In this document: positions 9,401-18,993 of the stretch, in pieces | Position numbering within the stretch: the first letter of the stretch is position 1 | Layout: each line of letters begins with the position of its first letter | NCBI RefSeq assembly: GCF_028330965.1 | Contig: NZ_JAQMUB010000080.1 | Location: forward strand, 1-64,000 | Reading direction: 5' to 3' | Source: Oscillatoria sp. CS-180 | GTDB lineage: Bacteria > Cyanobacteriota > Cyanobacteriia > Phormidesmidales > Phormidesmidaceae | DNA length: 64,000 nucleotides | Translations under genes and position numbers: made by a program | Notes under the pieces: generated by a model | The model's input: the letters and a program-made list of their open reading frames with translations, nothing else | What the model was told of the DNA's origin: nothing | The model's database searches: none

Positions 9401-9653
9401 GCAGCCACTCAGTCAGCGCGATCGCGCACTGCTATCTGACTTTTTGCAACAGTGGGAACATCCCATGAGTGGCTGGTTGCAGTCAAAGCCCCAAGAGGTC
9501 GCTACCTACCTCGATCAATTCGGTCAGCTCTATACCCATGCTGCTCGTAAAACCCTCCCACTCTATCTTTGGGCATTTGATGTGATGCAGCACCTAGTCA
9601 TCGGCAACGGTCAACAACGAGGGATGTTCCAGCATATCTATGGCACAGAGTAA
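6465..9653 (+). CDS. recJ: Single-stranded-DNA-specific exonuclease RecJ with long C-terminal extension
   Basis: RecJ degrades single-stranded DNA 5'-3' in recombination and mismatch repair. Numbered from a GTG at 6369, the motifs are DYDADG (119-124), TVDNG, TDHHD (DHH 199-201), the DHHA1 box KFGGHQAAGG (459-461) and an OB-like region to about 605. The frame is open from the GTG, but family members begin near MPDQRW, so ATG 6465 is preferred. After 605 comes a Pro/Ser/Thr-rich linker (606-715), then about 370 residues absent from E. coli RecJ (577 aa). These hold a small beta-rich segment, a coiled coil at about 793-870 and a globular tail with IKRTVRLAVGDKIWYF. The tail's function is unknown. 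Confidence 0.9.
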   Translation: MPDQRWFVHPVFKGEAQWLSQQISLSPLLAQVLINRGIEAPEAAAEFINPESLLLPSPLDEFPDLEQSIEILLQAIELQEKIAICGDYDADGMTSTALLIRALRLLGADVDYAIPSRMQEGYGINNRIVEEFYTDGFSVILTVDNGIAAVDPIAYARELGMTVIVTDHHDVPPQIPPAHAILNPKLITEESPYRGVAGVGVAYILAVCLAQAMGRIQDLTAPLLELFTLGTIADLAPLTGVNRRWVRRGLGLLPKSRLIGVQALIQVAGLGDENETLKPEDIGFRLGPRINAIGRIGDPQVVIEMLTTEDVDVALQRALECEQANQKRREMCDRIEAEAIAWIEAQIEEGAIDWVRDRVLLVLQPDWHHGVIGIVASRLVERYGVPVFICTYEDADRKEVRGSARGIPEFDVFEALQSCHDLMAKFGGHQAAGGFSFPTKYLRQVKSRLVNFANRTLEVGHLKPLVTVDVRTSLRQLTRELYEQIDALHPCGIGNPAPIFWTPNVRVVEQRAIGKTKAHLKLKVAEDEGDAVEAIAWRWGRYCPLPGRLDIAYKLKLNEWQGNTSIQLELVGVRPPTSSSLPPSVTKSAKPARSSAAPTLTLPLPDSATTVAEPRSPQPSPTISDGVSRSPSQHPSPPASFTPVPSTQVPPISAPSAQVPSNQVAFSPSQEPDAITIDQPETVTSVDQANFFYGHRRYLVRTFKKGTSRELQIHNPEKQIFVVLLPEKQGYLCIPGEAPRPVDIGEAHYFNLIRAGLDALEIRQKTHLLLEKDELLAEKDEHIQTLTQQVEFLKAKVGAFSSTQKQEFKTLQAEVKAQESAIQNQEAHIATLQQQMGRPAPKLDPKEIKRTVRLAVGDKIWYFLQPESQKDLYAAHKHVALNATDNADLQSADYTKAGLRLGSVVKREVIQPWFEDLAAFLADNGSFKLGDVLFGPGQNYTASMAAPLLADQWTSVRSQSLAQKIYPGDDHVYFIATAKQPLSQRDRALLSDFLQQWEHPMSGWLQSKPQEVATYLDQFGQLYTHAARKTLPLYLWAFDVMQHLVIGNGQQRGMFQHIYGTE

Positions 9654-9734
9654 TTGGTGGAAAGGATGAAGGCGATAGCGATTACCGATGAGTTTTAGCA
9701 AGAGTAGGCTGTGGGAATAGGGTGACACAGTAAT

Positions 9735-11069
9735 TTAGCGAGCTTGAACCGGGCTGGCTTGGGTCAGGGGACGCGCGGCGATCGCTGGAGCAATCTCAAA
9801 AACTTTGTCGGTGGAATTGCCTTGCGTGTCGGTACATCTCAGTACGATGGTGTATTTGCCTGGTCGCTGGTTGGGCGATCGCTGCGTCATCCAAAGTTTG
9901 TTGCCTAGGATAAAGAAGCGACCTCCAGCATCGTCGATGAGAGAATAAAAATAACGCTGCTTAGAGACGCTTGAAAGTAGCGTTGCCACCACAACCTTAG
10001 GGCCATGCATAACGGGATGACGTTTTGTCGTAGTGTTTGAAATTTGAGCACGGCTGACTGTCTGGCGTTTTTTGGGCAACGTTACGTTAGTTGATTGTTC
10101 GGCTGTATGGGTTGCTGCAGTGTTGATTGCTGGCTTTCTGCGTTCCAATCTATGAGAGAGCCTGAGGGTGACGAACCAGCCTGCGACAAACAGAATTGTT
10201 CCCCCAACTGCGATCGCGGGCTTGAATAATGGTGCGATGACAGGTGTCTCCAGTACCGGTCGAGCAGTTGGCTGAGGTGTGCTCTGCGAGGGAACTGTAG
10301 ACGATGGTGACTTTGATTCAGGTTCGGTTTTGGGTTGAGGTGTTATCGGAGACTTGTTTTGAGCGGAAGCCGCAGGTGATGAGGGAGCGATCGCCTCTGC
10401 CTCTTCAGGCATCGGTTCTAGCAGTTCACGAGCCTGCATCATAGGTGTTGTTGCTGCTTGGGGTTGTAGTGCAGCATGGGTTTCAGGTCCAATCACTCCA
10501 TCTGCTGCTAATCCCGTGGCTTGTTGAAACTGAATAACTGCGGCCTGTGTCTGAGGTCCGAAGTGTCCGTCAAGGGGACCTGGATCATGTCCTAATGCCT
10601 GGAGTTGAGTCTGAACCTCAACCACCAATGAGCCTGAACTACGACGAGCCAGCGACAGAATAGGCTGAGATACGGGATGAGATAGTGCATCCTTCGTTTG
10701 AGGACCGACGATACCGTCTACTGCTAGGTTCTGATCCGTTTGCAGGCGACGGACAGCAGCCTCTGTTTGTCCTCCAAAGATGCCGTCTGTTGGACCCGGA
10801 TCATACCCCAACTGCACAAGGCGAGTCTGCAAAGCAGTGATGTCCTTTCCCTGACGACCTAGCTCTAAAACAAGATCCGAGGGGAGTGAGAACTGAGGTT
10901 CTGGGGACCGCGATTCTACGCTGTCTACCCAGGCAGAAGGAGCCGTTGAGATCAGCTGAGGAATTGATGTTTGAGCCGCGCGATCGCACTCTGCTACTGC
11001 CGCGTTGGTAGGACCACAAGCAACAGCAGCATCGTCAACACAGACGTCACAAATGAGTGGCAAAAACAT
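9735..11069 (-). CDS. Peptidoglycan-binding (PG_binding_1) membrane protein
   Basis: This 444-residue protein has two PG_binding_1 repeats at about 70-129 and 145-201, each with the signature LGYDPGPTDGIFGxQT...VDGIVGPQT. A Pro/Ser/Thr linker (205-278) follows, then one membrane segment (about 284-304) and a C-terminal domain. That domain contains PGKYTIVLRCTDTQGNSTDKVFEI-type beta strands, resembling an Ig/cadherin-like fold. No enzyme domain is present. The N-terminus is Cys-rich without a clear signal peptide, so topology is unsure. ATG 11069 is preceded by AGGA at good spacing. It lies 90 bases downstream of the copper ATPase on the same strand and could be cotranscribed. Confidence 0.7.
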   Translation of the reverse strand: MFLPLICDVCVDDAAVACGPTNAAVAECDRAAQTSIPQLISTAPSAWVDSVESRSPEPQFSLPSDLVLELGRQGKDITALQTRLVQLGYDPGPTDGIFGGQTEAAVRRLQTDQNLAVDGIVGPQTKDALSHPVSQPILSLARRSSGSLVVEVQTQLQALGHDPGPLDGHFGPQTQAAVIQFQQATGLAADGVIGPETHAALQPQAATTPMMQARELLEPMPEEAEAIAPSSPAASAQNKSPITPQPKTEPESKSPSSTVPSQSTPQPTARPVLETPVIAPLFKPAIAVGGTILFVAGWFVTLRLSHRLERRKPAINTAATHTAEQSTNVTLPKKRQTVSRAQISNTTTKRHPVMHGPKVVVATLLSSVSKQRYFYSLIDDAGGRFFILGNKLWMTQRSPNQRPGKYTIVLRCTDTQGNSTDKVFEIAPAIAARPLTQASPVQAR

Positions 11070-11159
11070 AGCATCCTCAGAAACTAACCTTCAAGCATTC
11101 AATCGTCAGCCCGTGAACGAATGAAGCGCAAACGTAGCACCCTAAAAACGCGAACAGTA

Positions 11160-13835
11160 TTAGCTCAACTGCTGGTTTAGATACCAGGCAGTTCCCCACT
11201 GTAGGGTGTAGGCGATCGCCGCGATCGTCATCTGGAACTGCACGCCCTGCAATCGCTGTAGCGGCTTCAGCATATTCAGACAGACTAGCTGTGGCAGCAC
11301 CACACCCGCACAGCTGAAAAGCGCCAGGCTTCCCAACACCCACATCAAATGTTGGGGAAAGAGCCAGGAAGTCGTGAGCCACAATGCCGCGCTGCTAACA
11401 ACAATCCACGTCAGCAGCAGCAGGCTTGGTTGGATACCGGAATGGCGAGCCGATAAATCAGCGCGAAAGTGCCGTAGACGCAGAGCACTGGTGACCACTG
11501 AGACTGAGCTGAACGCCATGGCTGCACCTGCTACAGCAGGATTCAGCAGCCAACCGGTGAGCGGAAAGAGCAAGCCCATTGCCAGCGGAATTCCGGCAAC
11601 ATTGTAGGCAAAGGCAAAGAAAAGATTCTGTCGAATTGTGCGAATAGTCGCTCGGCTGAGCTGGATTGCCGTCACGATGCCTTGCAAATCCCCTGAGATC
11701 AGGGTGATGTCGCTGGCGGCGATCGCCACATCGGTGCCTGTGCCGATGGCAATTCCCACATCGGCTTGTGCCAATGCTGGAGCGTCGTTGATGCCATCCC
11801 CCACCATGGCGATAACCTGTTTGTCAGCCGTTGATTGCTGTGGCTTATGATCGAGATGGTCTGCTGAACTGTGCCGTTGAAGCTGCTTGACGGTCGCAAC
11901 TTTTTCCTCAGGACGCACTTCAGCAACAACGGTGTCGATGCCCGCTTCTTGGGCGATCGCAGCAGCGGTTTGATAGTTATCGCCTGTCAGCATGACGACC
12001 TTTAGCCCCATGCGCTTCAGTCGGCTGATAACGATGGGTGTGGTTGGCTTCAACGTGTCCATAATCGCCATTAAACCGACAACCCGCCGATCAACAGCGA
12101 TCCAAACAACCGTTTTTCCCTGTCTCTGCCAAAAGTTCTGAAGCTCCTCTAAAGACTCACCTTGATATGTCGTTAAGGCTGTCTCAAAACCCAGTTCTTC
12201 TAACCAACGGCGGGTGCCGATACGAACAGCATGACCGGAAACTTTTCCTTGAACGCCACTACCGGCCACCGCTTCGAACCGAGTGAGGGTACCTTTTTGG
12301 GAGTGCAAAAGGGTGTTGCGAGTGGCATAGTGAGCGATCGCTTCTCCTAACGGATGTTCCGACCCCTGCTCTAGAATGGCGACTAATTGCAGTAGGTCTT
12401 GTGGCTTTAGACGAGGCAGTTCCCGCAGCATGAAGTTAGCCGCTGGGCGAAGACCAAAATTGTGGGTATGGGCAGAGCCAGACACGTTGATGTAGTTAGT
12501 AACTTGAGGTTTCCCTTGGGTCAGAGTGCCAGTCTTGTCCAAGACAATCGTGCGCACTTTATGGGCTAGCTCTAAGCTTTCAGCCCCTTTGATGAGAATC
12601 CCTTGCTCAGCCCCTTTGCCAACGCCGACCATGATCGCAGTGGGAGTGGCTAATCCTAGCGCGCAGGGACAAGCAATAACCAAGACGTCAACCGTCGTTA
12701 CGGTGGCTAAGGTCAAGTTACCGGTCACCCCGATCCACACGCAGAAGGTGGCGATCGCCAGCGCCAGCACGGTCGGCACAAACCAGCGAGTCACTTGGTC
12801 AACAACCCGCTGCACGGGTGCCCTGGATGCCTGAGCTTCCTGCACCAGCTGAATCATCTGGGACAAGACCGTATCCTGCCCGGTACGAGTTACTCGAAAC
12901 GTGAAACGCCCCTGCTTGTTTAGCGTTGAACCGACGACCTCATCGCCTGCCTGTTTACGCACGGGCAAACTTTCTCCAGTCATCATTGATTCATCAACCG
13001 CTGACTCTCCTTCAATCACTAGGCCATCTAAAGGAATGTTTTCCCCTGGTCGCACTAGCACAGTGTCGCCCACCAGAACCTCATCGACTGGAATATCCAT
13101 CAGCTGGCCATCACTGATGACTCGTGCTGTTTTGGGCTGTAGCTTGATGAGGTTGTGGATTGCAGTAGCCGTTTGACGCCTTGCCCGCTGCTCTAGAAGC
13201 TTTCCTAACAGCACTAAAGTGATGATGACCGCAGCAGCTTCGTAGTAAACATCGGGGGCAAGTCCCCGATTGATGAATAAGTGCGGCCAGACAGTGGGTA
13301 CCACCGAATAAAAGTAAGCAGCGCTGGTTCCCAACGCGACCAGCGTATCCATGTTGGCATTGCGATGTCGCAAATTCTTCCACGCGCCGCTGTAGAAGGA
13401 TTGCCCGCACCAGAACTGCACTGGCGTTGCCAAAAGCCACTGGGTCCATGCATTGTGCAGCCACATAGGAACAAACGGTATTGGCGTATTTAACATAGCG
13501 GGCGCGTGGCCAATCACCAGCAGGATGGAGGCCACTCCACCAACCCACAGTTTTCTGTAAAGAGTAGCTGCTTCTCGCTGTTGCGCTTGTGCTTCGAGTT
13601 CCGCGACATTACTGTTGGTGGTGGGCAGATAGGCTCGAAACCCAATCTCTTCAATTGATTTCTGTAGCTGGCTCGGAGTGATTTGGTGATCGCCTCGCAC
13701 CTTGAGTTGTTCTGCTGCGAGATTGACTTCGCAAGCGTCGACCCCAGGAATTGAAGCGATTGTTTTCTCCACCAAGGTGGTGCAGGCAGCACATTTCATG
13801 CCACCCACTTTGAGCGTCAGAGTATGAGTCGTCAT
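11160..13835 (-). CDS. Copper-translocating P1B-type ATPase (CtaA/PacS/CopA family)
   Basis: This pump moves Cu(I) across a membrane. In cyanobacteria, relatives work at the plasma membrane (import for plastocyanin) or the thylakoid. The layout is: N-terminal HMA domain with GMKCAAC (Cys15, Cys18); TGES at 286-289; the membrane metal site CPC at 389-391; phosphorylation motif DKTGTLT from Asp433; the HP motif SEHPLG near 494; GDGIND near 679; and YN and MAFSS motifs in the last core helices. The core ends near residue 800. A further 90 residues with about three hydrophobic segments follow, which is longer than usual. Import and export paralogues cannot be separated from sequence alone. Confidence 0.9.
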   Translation of the reverse strand: MTTHTLTLKVGGMKCAACTTLVEKTIASIPGVDACEVNLAAEQLKVRGDHQITPSQLQKSIEEIGFRAYLPTTNSNVAELEAQAQQREAATLYRKLWVGGVASILLVIGHAPAMLNTPIPFVPMWLHNAWTQWLLATPVQFWCGQSFYSGAWKNLRHRNANMDTLVALGTSAAYFYSVVPTVWPHLFINRGLAPDVYYEAAAVIITLVLLGKLLEQRARRQTATAIHNLIKLQPKTARVISDGQLMDIPVDEVLVGDTVLVRPGENIPLDGLVIEGESAVDESMMTGESLPVRKQAGDEVVGSTLNKQGRFTFRVTRTGQDTVLSQMIQLVQEAQASRAPVQRVVDQVTRWFVPTVLALAIATFCVWIGVTGNLTLATVTTVDVLVIACPCALGLATPTAIMVGVGKGAEQGILIKGAESLELAHKVRTIVLDKTGTLTQGKPQVTNYINVSGSAHTHNFGLRPAANFMLRELPRLKPQDLLQLVAILEQGSEHPLGEAIAHYATRNTLLHSQKGTLTRFEAVAGSGVQGKVSGHAVRIGTRRWLEELGFETALTTYQGESLEELQNFWQRQGKTVVWIAVDRRVVGLMAIMDTLKPTTPIVISRLKRMGLKVVMLTGDNYQTAAAIAQEAGIDTVVAEVRPEEKVATVKQLQRHSSADHLDHKPQQSTADKQVIAMVGDGINDAPALAQADVGIAIGTGTDVAIAASDITLISGDLQGIVTAIQLSRATIRTIRQNLFFAFAYNVAGIPLAMGLLFPLTGWLLNPAVAGAAMAFSSVSVVTSALRLRHFRADLSARHSGIQPSLLLLTWIVVSSAALWLTTSWLFPQHLMWVLGSLALFSCAGVVLPQLVCLNMLKPLQRLQGVQFQMTIAAIAYTLQWGTAWYLNQQLS

Positions 13836-14380
13836 GGAAATTGATGAATGCTGTCAATGCTTGATTGCCAGGGTGCAATAGTGAATAAAGAACCTGTAAA
13901 ACCGCTTTAGTTCACTAGAACTCTCATCTTGAGTCCTCAGCAGGGATTCCATTGGCGAATCCGCGATCGCAGGTGGTCTCCTGTCAGCCAACCTACATCA
14001 GTGATGTGCTCACATCCTCTATTCCAAAGTAATGCTCTAGATCCGTACGATTTTATAGAAGCGTGAATCATTAACATCTAAAAGCCGTAACAATACGCCC
14101 AAAAACAAAGAATTTATATTTTGATTTACCAAATTCCACTGAAGACGCCTAAAACCAAATCCTGGCAAAGCTTTTGGCGAATGTGAAGAAATTGAAATTG
14201 AAGTAAAAATGTAGGGATCCGTTTCAAATTTTCAGAAGGTGTAAACGAACACGCGATTGGATTTGAATGTGTTGGCACTTAGGCGACTGCTTGTGAACTA
14301 ATCTTCTGGTGCCTTTGTTTCTCCTGCCTTTGTGGTATCAAGTCTACAGGTCATGGTTGTTTAGAGGTTGCTCCAGAACT
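13836..14380. other. Spacer without recognised features
   Basis: About 0.55 kb between the divergently transcribed copper ATPase and a small orphan gene. It contains one HIP1-like GCGATCGC core near 13962 and no convincing gene, terminator or operator. The copper ATPase promoter presumably lies here. Confidence 0.4.
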
Positions 14381-14746
14381 ATGACCCACATCAAACAAGA
14401 ATTACGCCGGCGAATTTCTGAAACGCTGACGATCGCTCAATTACTTCCTCCTGGAGAGGCCTGTGACGAGATTCGCGATCGGCTTTTGCGAATGCAGGAC
14501 TACTGTAGTTCGAACGGTAAAACCTTCATATTCATTGAGCAGCGAATCAACTGCCATCAGTTTGAGCTAGGAGGCCGCAACGATGCGACTGCGACTCTAT
14601 TTCGGGGTCCTAGCGAAGACGCTTCTGTGGCTATTTGTGTCACGGATGAAGGCTCTCTGTTGTATCGCAATGACTCTTCCTGGACGTTGTATCGCAACGA
14701 GGGAGATGTCGTCTCTTCTGCCCCAACTCTGGTGCAGGCCAGGTAG
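14381..14746 (+). CDS. Hypothetical protein, 121 aa
   Basis: I do not recognise this family. ATG 14381 is preferred; the frame is open from 14309, but the extra N-terminus looks non-coding. The product begins with an amphipathic helical region (TQELRRRI-like, MTHIKQELRRRISETL) and then a mixed alpha/beta part with FIFIEQRINCHQFELGG and SLLYRNDSSWTLYRNEG. The two adjacent YRN motifs hint at a short beta meander. No signal peptide or membrane segment is seen. It converges with the next orphan gene, 28 bases away. Confidence 0.5.
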   Translation: MTHIKQELRRRISETLTIAQLLPPGEACDEIRDRLLRMQDYCSSNGKTFIFIEQRINCHQFELGGRNDATATLFRGPSEDASVAICVTDEGSLLYRNDSSWTLYRNEGDVVSSAPTLVQAR

Positions 14747-14774
14747 CCCTAAAACTGCTGGCCTGCGGCTGGAC

Positions 14775-15563
14775 CTATTCAAAATTCATGCTGTCGGCAT
14801 ACACAAGTCGAGTAGCGGCTCTTTGCTCAAACAGCAAATATTCTTCCAAAATGCTCCAGAAAAATGCTCGCAGCGTTTTCTGTCTGGCTTCTGGAGGAAT
14901 CTTGTAGCTAAATGCAGAATCACAGGGTTGCAGTTTCGCTAGGTGATTGTCACAACCGCACCCGTGCTCGATAAAGTAGCCATAGCGACTCGATACGCTA
15001 TCGATCAGGCGTCGCAGTATGGAGACGTAGCCGCCGTGTAAGATGGCGTCAAATTGACGAGCGATCGCCAGATCTTGCTCACTAAACCGAAACGAACGAA
15101 CTTCAAACAAATCTGTCCGCTGTAGTGGGTGCAGGAATGTCCAGTAGAAGGTAGACGGCACGTCATATCCCAATTCTGCAAAGAGGTCAGCAACGATGTT
15201 GACCAGGGATTGGCGATCGTCCTCTTGGGGACTGTCGCTCACGTCTTGGCGAATTTGTTCTAAATCGGGATAGCTCTCAGGAAGGAAAGCGTTCCCAAAA
15301 TAAGTCACAGCTTCCCAAGCCAGCTGTCCATTGCCTTCACAATAGGCTGCTTGAAGATGCTGGGTCTCTGGTCTCTCTAGGAAGAGCACGTGGCCCTGCT
15401 GATGCTTTGCGAGAAAAACCTGAGCCATCGCAGCATACACGCGAGGTTCACTCAACCAATGCCCCTCTGCAATCCGCTGCCAGCTTTCTGGCATGGCTGT
15501 CATCGGCACAGCAGGCTCACCCATGATCTGAACTAGGTCTGCGCGAGACTGAATCATCACCAT
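14775..15563 (-). CDS. Hypothetical protein, 262 aa
   Basis: This family is not recognised. The protein looks soluble and mainly helical. It has an unusual Cys/His cluster near the C-terminus (IEHGCGCDNH) that could bind metal, followed by a helix rich in aromatics (AFFWSILEEYLLFEQR). The ATG at 15563 has other Met codons close by (positions 1, 3, 14). The codon style and HIP1 cores match the neighbours, so it is probably a real chromosomal gene. No operon partner is obvious. Confidence 0.55.
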   Translation of the reverse strand: MVMIQSRADLVQIMGEPAVPMTAMPESWQRIAEGHWLSEPRVYAAMAQVFLAKHQQGHVLFLERPETQHLQAAYCEGNGQLAWEAVTYFGNAFLPESYPDLEQIRQDVSDSPQEDDRQSLVNIVADLFAELGYDVPSTFYWTFLHPLQRTDLFEVRSFRFSEQDLAIARQFDAILHGGYVSILRRLIDSVSSRYGYFIEHGCGCDNHLAKLQPCDSAFSYKIPPEARQKTLRAFFWSILEEYLLFEQRAATRLVYADSMNFE

Positions 15564-15896
15564 CGTTCAATACTCCTCTGGAGACAGCGCTCCCTGATTG
15601 GTTGTTCGTGTGTTGACGGGATGCGTAGCAATGCCTGTACTACTCGAATTGCGGGTTGGTCTTTCAAGGTGCTGCTCTTAATCTGGCGGAGTTGTTGAAT
15701 GACTACGAGTAGCTCGACAAAGTACCCTCAGCAGGACAACTGCACCAGCCCTAAGCTAAGACAAAAGCCCTAATCGTTCAGACAGTCAAAGCTAGACTCG
15801 ATAACGTTGATCCTGTGAGATCAAACCCTCAACAGTGTAGTTCAGCCTTAAAAATAAGCACGGACTGTCAAAAACTGTAAACAGTCGTGGATGGCT
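15564..15896. other. Spacer without recognised features
   Basis: About 0.33 kb between an orphan gene and the 3' end of the TonB-like gene. I see no gene, strong hairpin or repeat in it. Confidence 0.4.
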
Positions 15897-16772
15897 TCAA
15901 AGGCAGCTGGCTGGATACAACACCTCGACAGGGACGGAGTAGGCTTGAGTTTCAGTGCGCTCAGGAAAATGATACTCGCCACTCTCCGCGATCGCCTTTG
16001 CCTGATCGTCCAAGATGGCATAGCCTGTGGAGGTCAATATTTCCGGTCCCCGCTGAAAAGAGCCGTCTTGATTGACAACTGCCACCAAAACGCCAGGTTC
16101 AGGTGCTATATCTAAGCACTGCTCTACAAGCAAATATGGCACTTCTAGCGAGTCAGCCTTGGAGGGCAAAATTTGTCCTGGTACGGTCCAACCCAACAGT
16201 TGAGTTCCCACTTCACCTTCTTTCAAAATGCCGCTCTCGTTGTAGTCATAAGCAGTCAAGTCCTGAAGCTGCTCCTCTAGAGTCGGTGGAGAAAGTTCGG
16301 AGTTTCCAGGGTCAACAGGTAATTCATCTGGTGGAACAATTTCTGAATCAACAGGCTCCATTGCCGGATCAGGCTCTTCTGGAGGCAATTCCTCAGGTAT
16401 TGTGTCATCAATTGAGGGAACAATCTCAGGCGGTTGAGTTTCTTCTGGAGAGGGGGGTGGAGTTGATTGAACAGGGCGATCGCTCTCACCAAGATCGTTC
16501 TCTTCGCTGGCTGTCTCTGTGGGTTCTTCCGTTTTTAGTCGAGATTTCAAAGTTCCGCTGGGGAGAATGGTGACATTGACGTCGGCTGCTCCATCGGCTT
16601 GGGGCAATGATGACGGAGGCAATTCCGGTTCTTGCACCGACTGATGAGACGGCATGGGCAAAGCCAAAACTAGACCATGAAGAACAACTGAGCCTACGGT
16701 TAGCAGTACTACAGCCCCGAATGAGGATGATTTAGCTCCAATGTTGTATCGATATGCTGTCGGATGTCTCAA
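15897..16772 (-). CDS. TonB-like energy-transducer protein
   Basis: TonB proteins couple the inner-membrane proton gradient to outer-membrane receptors. Seen here: a short basic N-terminus, one hydrophobic segment at about 18-39 (VVLLTVGSVVLHGLVLAL), a long Pro/Glu-rich spacer (about 47-165, many PPEE and PEEP stretches) and a C-terminal domain. The C-terminal pattern, VLVAVVNQDGSFQRGPEIL then AIAESGEYHFPE, is like TonB_C. The start is TTG at 16772, with no ATG before the membrane segment, so the start is uncertain. ExbB/ExbD partners are not in the window. It is divergent from the next phosphatase gene. Confidence 0.6.
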   Translation of the reverse strand: MRHPTAYRYNIGAKSSSFGAVVLLTVGSVVLHGLVLALPMPSHQSVQEPELPPSSLPQADGAADVNVTILPSGTLKSRLKTEEPTETASEENDLGESDRPVQSTPPPSPEETQPPEIVPSIDDTIPEELPPEEPDPAMEPVDSEIVPPDELPVDPGNSELSPPTLEEQLQDLTAYDYNESGILKEGEVGTQLLGWTVPGQILPSKADSLEVPYLLVEQCLDIAPEPGVLVAVVNQDGSFQRGPEILTSTGYAILDDQAKAIAESGEYHFPERTETQAYSVPVEVLYPASCL

Positions 16773-17045
16773 ATTGCTCGCACCTTGCAGAAATGCTGAA
16801 AGCGGTCTTAGTGGATTGCTTACTGTTCAAACAGTCCTAAGATAGCGATCTTATTGCGAAGGCGATCGCAACCAAGACAGTTTTTGGGGTGACTGACGTT
16901 TCAATCAAGAGCTTAGAATCAATAGGGGCTTACGATGAAACTATCTGAGTGTTTGTGGCATCAAAAGACATAGCAAGGATATTCCACCCTTTTCTAGACC
17001 AGCACCTGATTAGACCATGATTTCTTTGCTTAACAGGATGACAGC

Positions 17046-18905
17046 ATGAAGCGTAAAGAAGACCTGACTTTACTCATTTCAGGAGTCCTGTTGTCCTTGG
17101 TCGCTCTTGGTGTTGTCACACTGGAGCCACGATTCTCAAACCGCTCTGTTAGTGCCACAGATGTTCCAGAAGAAGGACTATTGACGGATCCCTTTCTGCA
17201 GCTACCGACCGAAAACAGTGTGCGGGTTGTCTGGTTCACCGAGTTTGAGGGCCGAGAACACATCGTCCTTTACGGAGAAGAACCTGATTCATCTCTGGAA
17301 GCTGAAACCAGTCAGCAAATCATTGCGACCACTCAGAAGCTGACGCGCTTAAGAGAGGATCAAGAGTCTAACTTGCCATCAGAGGAGGTTTTGGAAAGTC
17401 CAACCTCTAGAGATGTTTGGCGACATGAGGCAGAGGTCACCGGATTAACCCCTGGTCAGAAAGTGCCTTATCAGGTGCGAAGCCTACAGGAAAATGGCAC
17501 TGTCGTTACGAGCGATGTGTTTTTGCTAACGGCTTCTCCTCCAGCTGGGCAACCCCTCAAAATACTCCTAACTTCAGACCATCAATCAAAGCCAATGACA
17601 GCAGCTAATCTTCAAAAGGTTGAAGAAACGATTGGCGCGATCGATGCAGTTTTTCTAGCGGGGGATTTAGTTAATGTGCCCGATCGCGCTTCCGAATGGT
17701 TTGATGACGCAGCAGGAGCTGCCTTCTTTCCTGCTCTGCAAGGAAGGGCCAGTTATCAGCTGGAGTCCAATGAACAAACTACCCTATATCGAGGAGGACG
17801 CATTATTCAGGAGGCTCCACTATTTCCAGCAACGGGTAATCATGAAGTCATGGGGCGATTTTCGACCGCAACGCCTCTCAATGACCAGTTCAATGACCCA
17901 GTGCCTCGTAGCGCAGCTGTTGAACTATACGAAACCAATCCCAACTTCTATAACCCTTTAGACGACCCAAATGTTCGCCGACAGTGGATCATTGACCACT
18001 CCTACAACACAGAGACCTACGAGGAGATCTTCAGCCTGCCGGTTAGCCAAGTGCCTAACCCAGACCGTCAGGAAGAAACGAGTCTTTATTATGCAACGAC
18101 CTTTGGCGATGTCCGACTCGTTTCTCTCTTTGTGACTAACATTTGGCGAAAACCAGCGATCAAACCCGATATTCAAGGGCGTTTTCAAGAGCGGCAGTCT
18201 GATTTAGCCAATCCTGCTGACTGGGGCTATGGGCAACACATCTTTGAACCCATTAAGCGGGGTAGCTGGCAATATCAATGGCTGCAGCAAGAGCTAGCCA
18301 GCGATACCTTTCAGCAAGCTAAATACAAGGTCGTAATGCTGCATCATCCCCCTCATAGCCTGGGCGACAATGTGGTTCCCCCTTTTACGGACCCAGTCCC
18401 CCTATTTGATCGCAATGCTGATGGCACTATACGCGCGATTCGCTACGAATATCCCATACAAAATGACTACATCATTCAAGACTTGGTCCCTTTACTAGAA
18501 GAGGCAGGAGTTGATCTCGTACTGTATGGACACTCGCACTTATGGAACCGCTTCGTTGGACCAACGGGGATGCATTTTTTGGAAACGTCTAACGTAGGCA
18601 ATACCTATGGCGCTTTCTGGCGGGAAAGAAGTCGGCGCCTGCCCCCGGATGAGGCAACTAAGGAGTTCGATAAATACCAGCAGAAGTACTATGTTCCTCA
18701 AGGCGACCCTAATGGATTAGAGCCAATTGTCCCCACCATTGCACCTCTCACCAGCGATCAGGGTACTCCTCTGCCTTATATCGCGAGCAAAGATATTACG
18801 GCTTTCAGCATTCTAGATACGGGTAGTGGCACGGTTAGCAGCTACTACTTTGATACTCGTCAACCCAATTCCGAAGTTGTTAAATTCGACGAATTTCAGC
18901 TGTAG
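17046..18905 (+). CDS. Exported purple-acid-phosphatase-like metallophosphoesterase
   Basis: An N-terminal hydrophobic segment (about 8-26) acts as a signal or anchor, placing the enzyme outside the cytoplasm. Residues 45-165 resemble the Fn3-like N-domain of purple acid phosphatases (TENSVRVVWFT... LTPGQKVPYQVRS). The metallophosphoesterase core has SDHQ (D178), LAGDLVN, ATGNHEVMG, MLHHPPHS and LYGHSHLWNR, so the metal-binding set appears complete. Substrate is unknown; a phosphomonoesterase or diesterase role in phosphate scavenging is inferred. ATG 17046 has AGGA nine bases upstream. It converges with the sulfotransferase gene. Confidence 0.8.
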   Translation: MKRKEDLTLLISGVLLSLVALGVVTLEPRFSNRSVSATDVPEEGLLTDPFLQLPTENSVRVVWFTEFEGREHIVLYGEEPDSSLEAETSQQIIATTQKLTRLREDQESNLPSEEVLESPTSRDVWRHEAEVTGLTPGQKVPYQVRSLQENGTVVTSDVFLLTASPPAGQPLKILLTSDHQSKPMTAANLQKVEETIGAIDAVFLAGDLVNVPDRASEWFDDAAGAAFFPALQGRASYQLESNEQTTLYRGGRIIQEAPLFPATGNHEVMGRFSTATPLNDQFNDPVPRSAAVELYETNPNFYNPLDDPNVRRQWIIDHSYNTETYEEIFSLPVSQVPNPDRQEETSLYYATTFGDVRLVSLFVTNIWRKPAIKPDIQGRFQERQSDLANPADWGYGQHIFEPIKRGSWQYQWLQQELASDTFQQAKYKVVMLHHPPHSLGDNVVPPFTDPVPLFDRNADGTIRAIRYEYPIQNDYIIQDLVPLLEEAGVDLVLYGHSHLWNRFVGPTGMHFLETSNVGNTYGAFWRERSRRLPPDEATKEFDKYQQKYYVPQGDPNGLEPIVPTIAPLTSDQGTPLPYIASKDITAFSILDTGSGTVSSYYFDTRQPNSEVVKFDEFQL

Positions 18906-18993
18906 AAAACAGGAACAAGCTGCCGTCACCTACTCCCTGTTCCCGTTGGACTGCACTTAAACAACATGAGTCAGGCTGTATGTTCACTTATCG

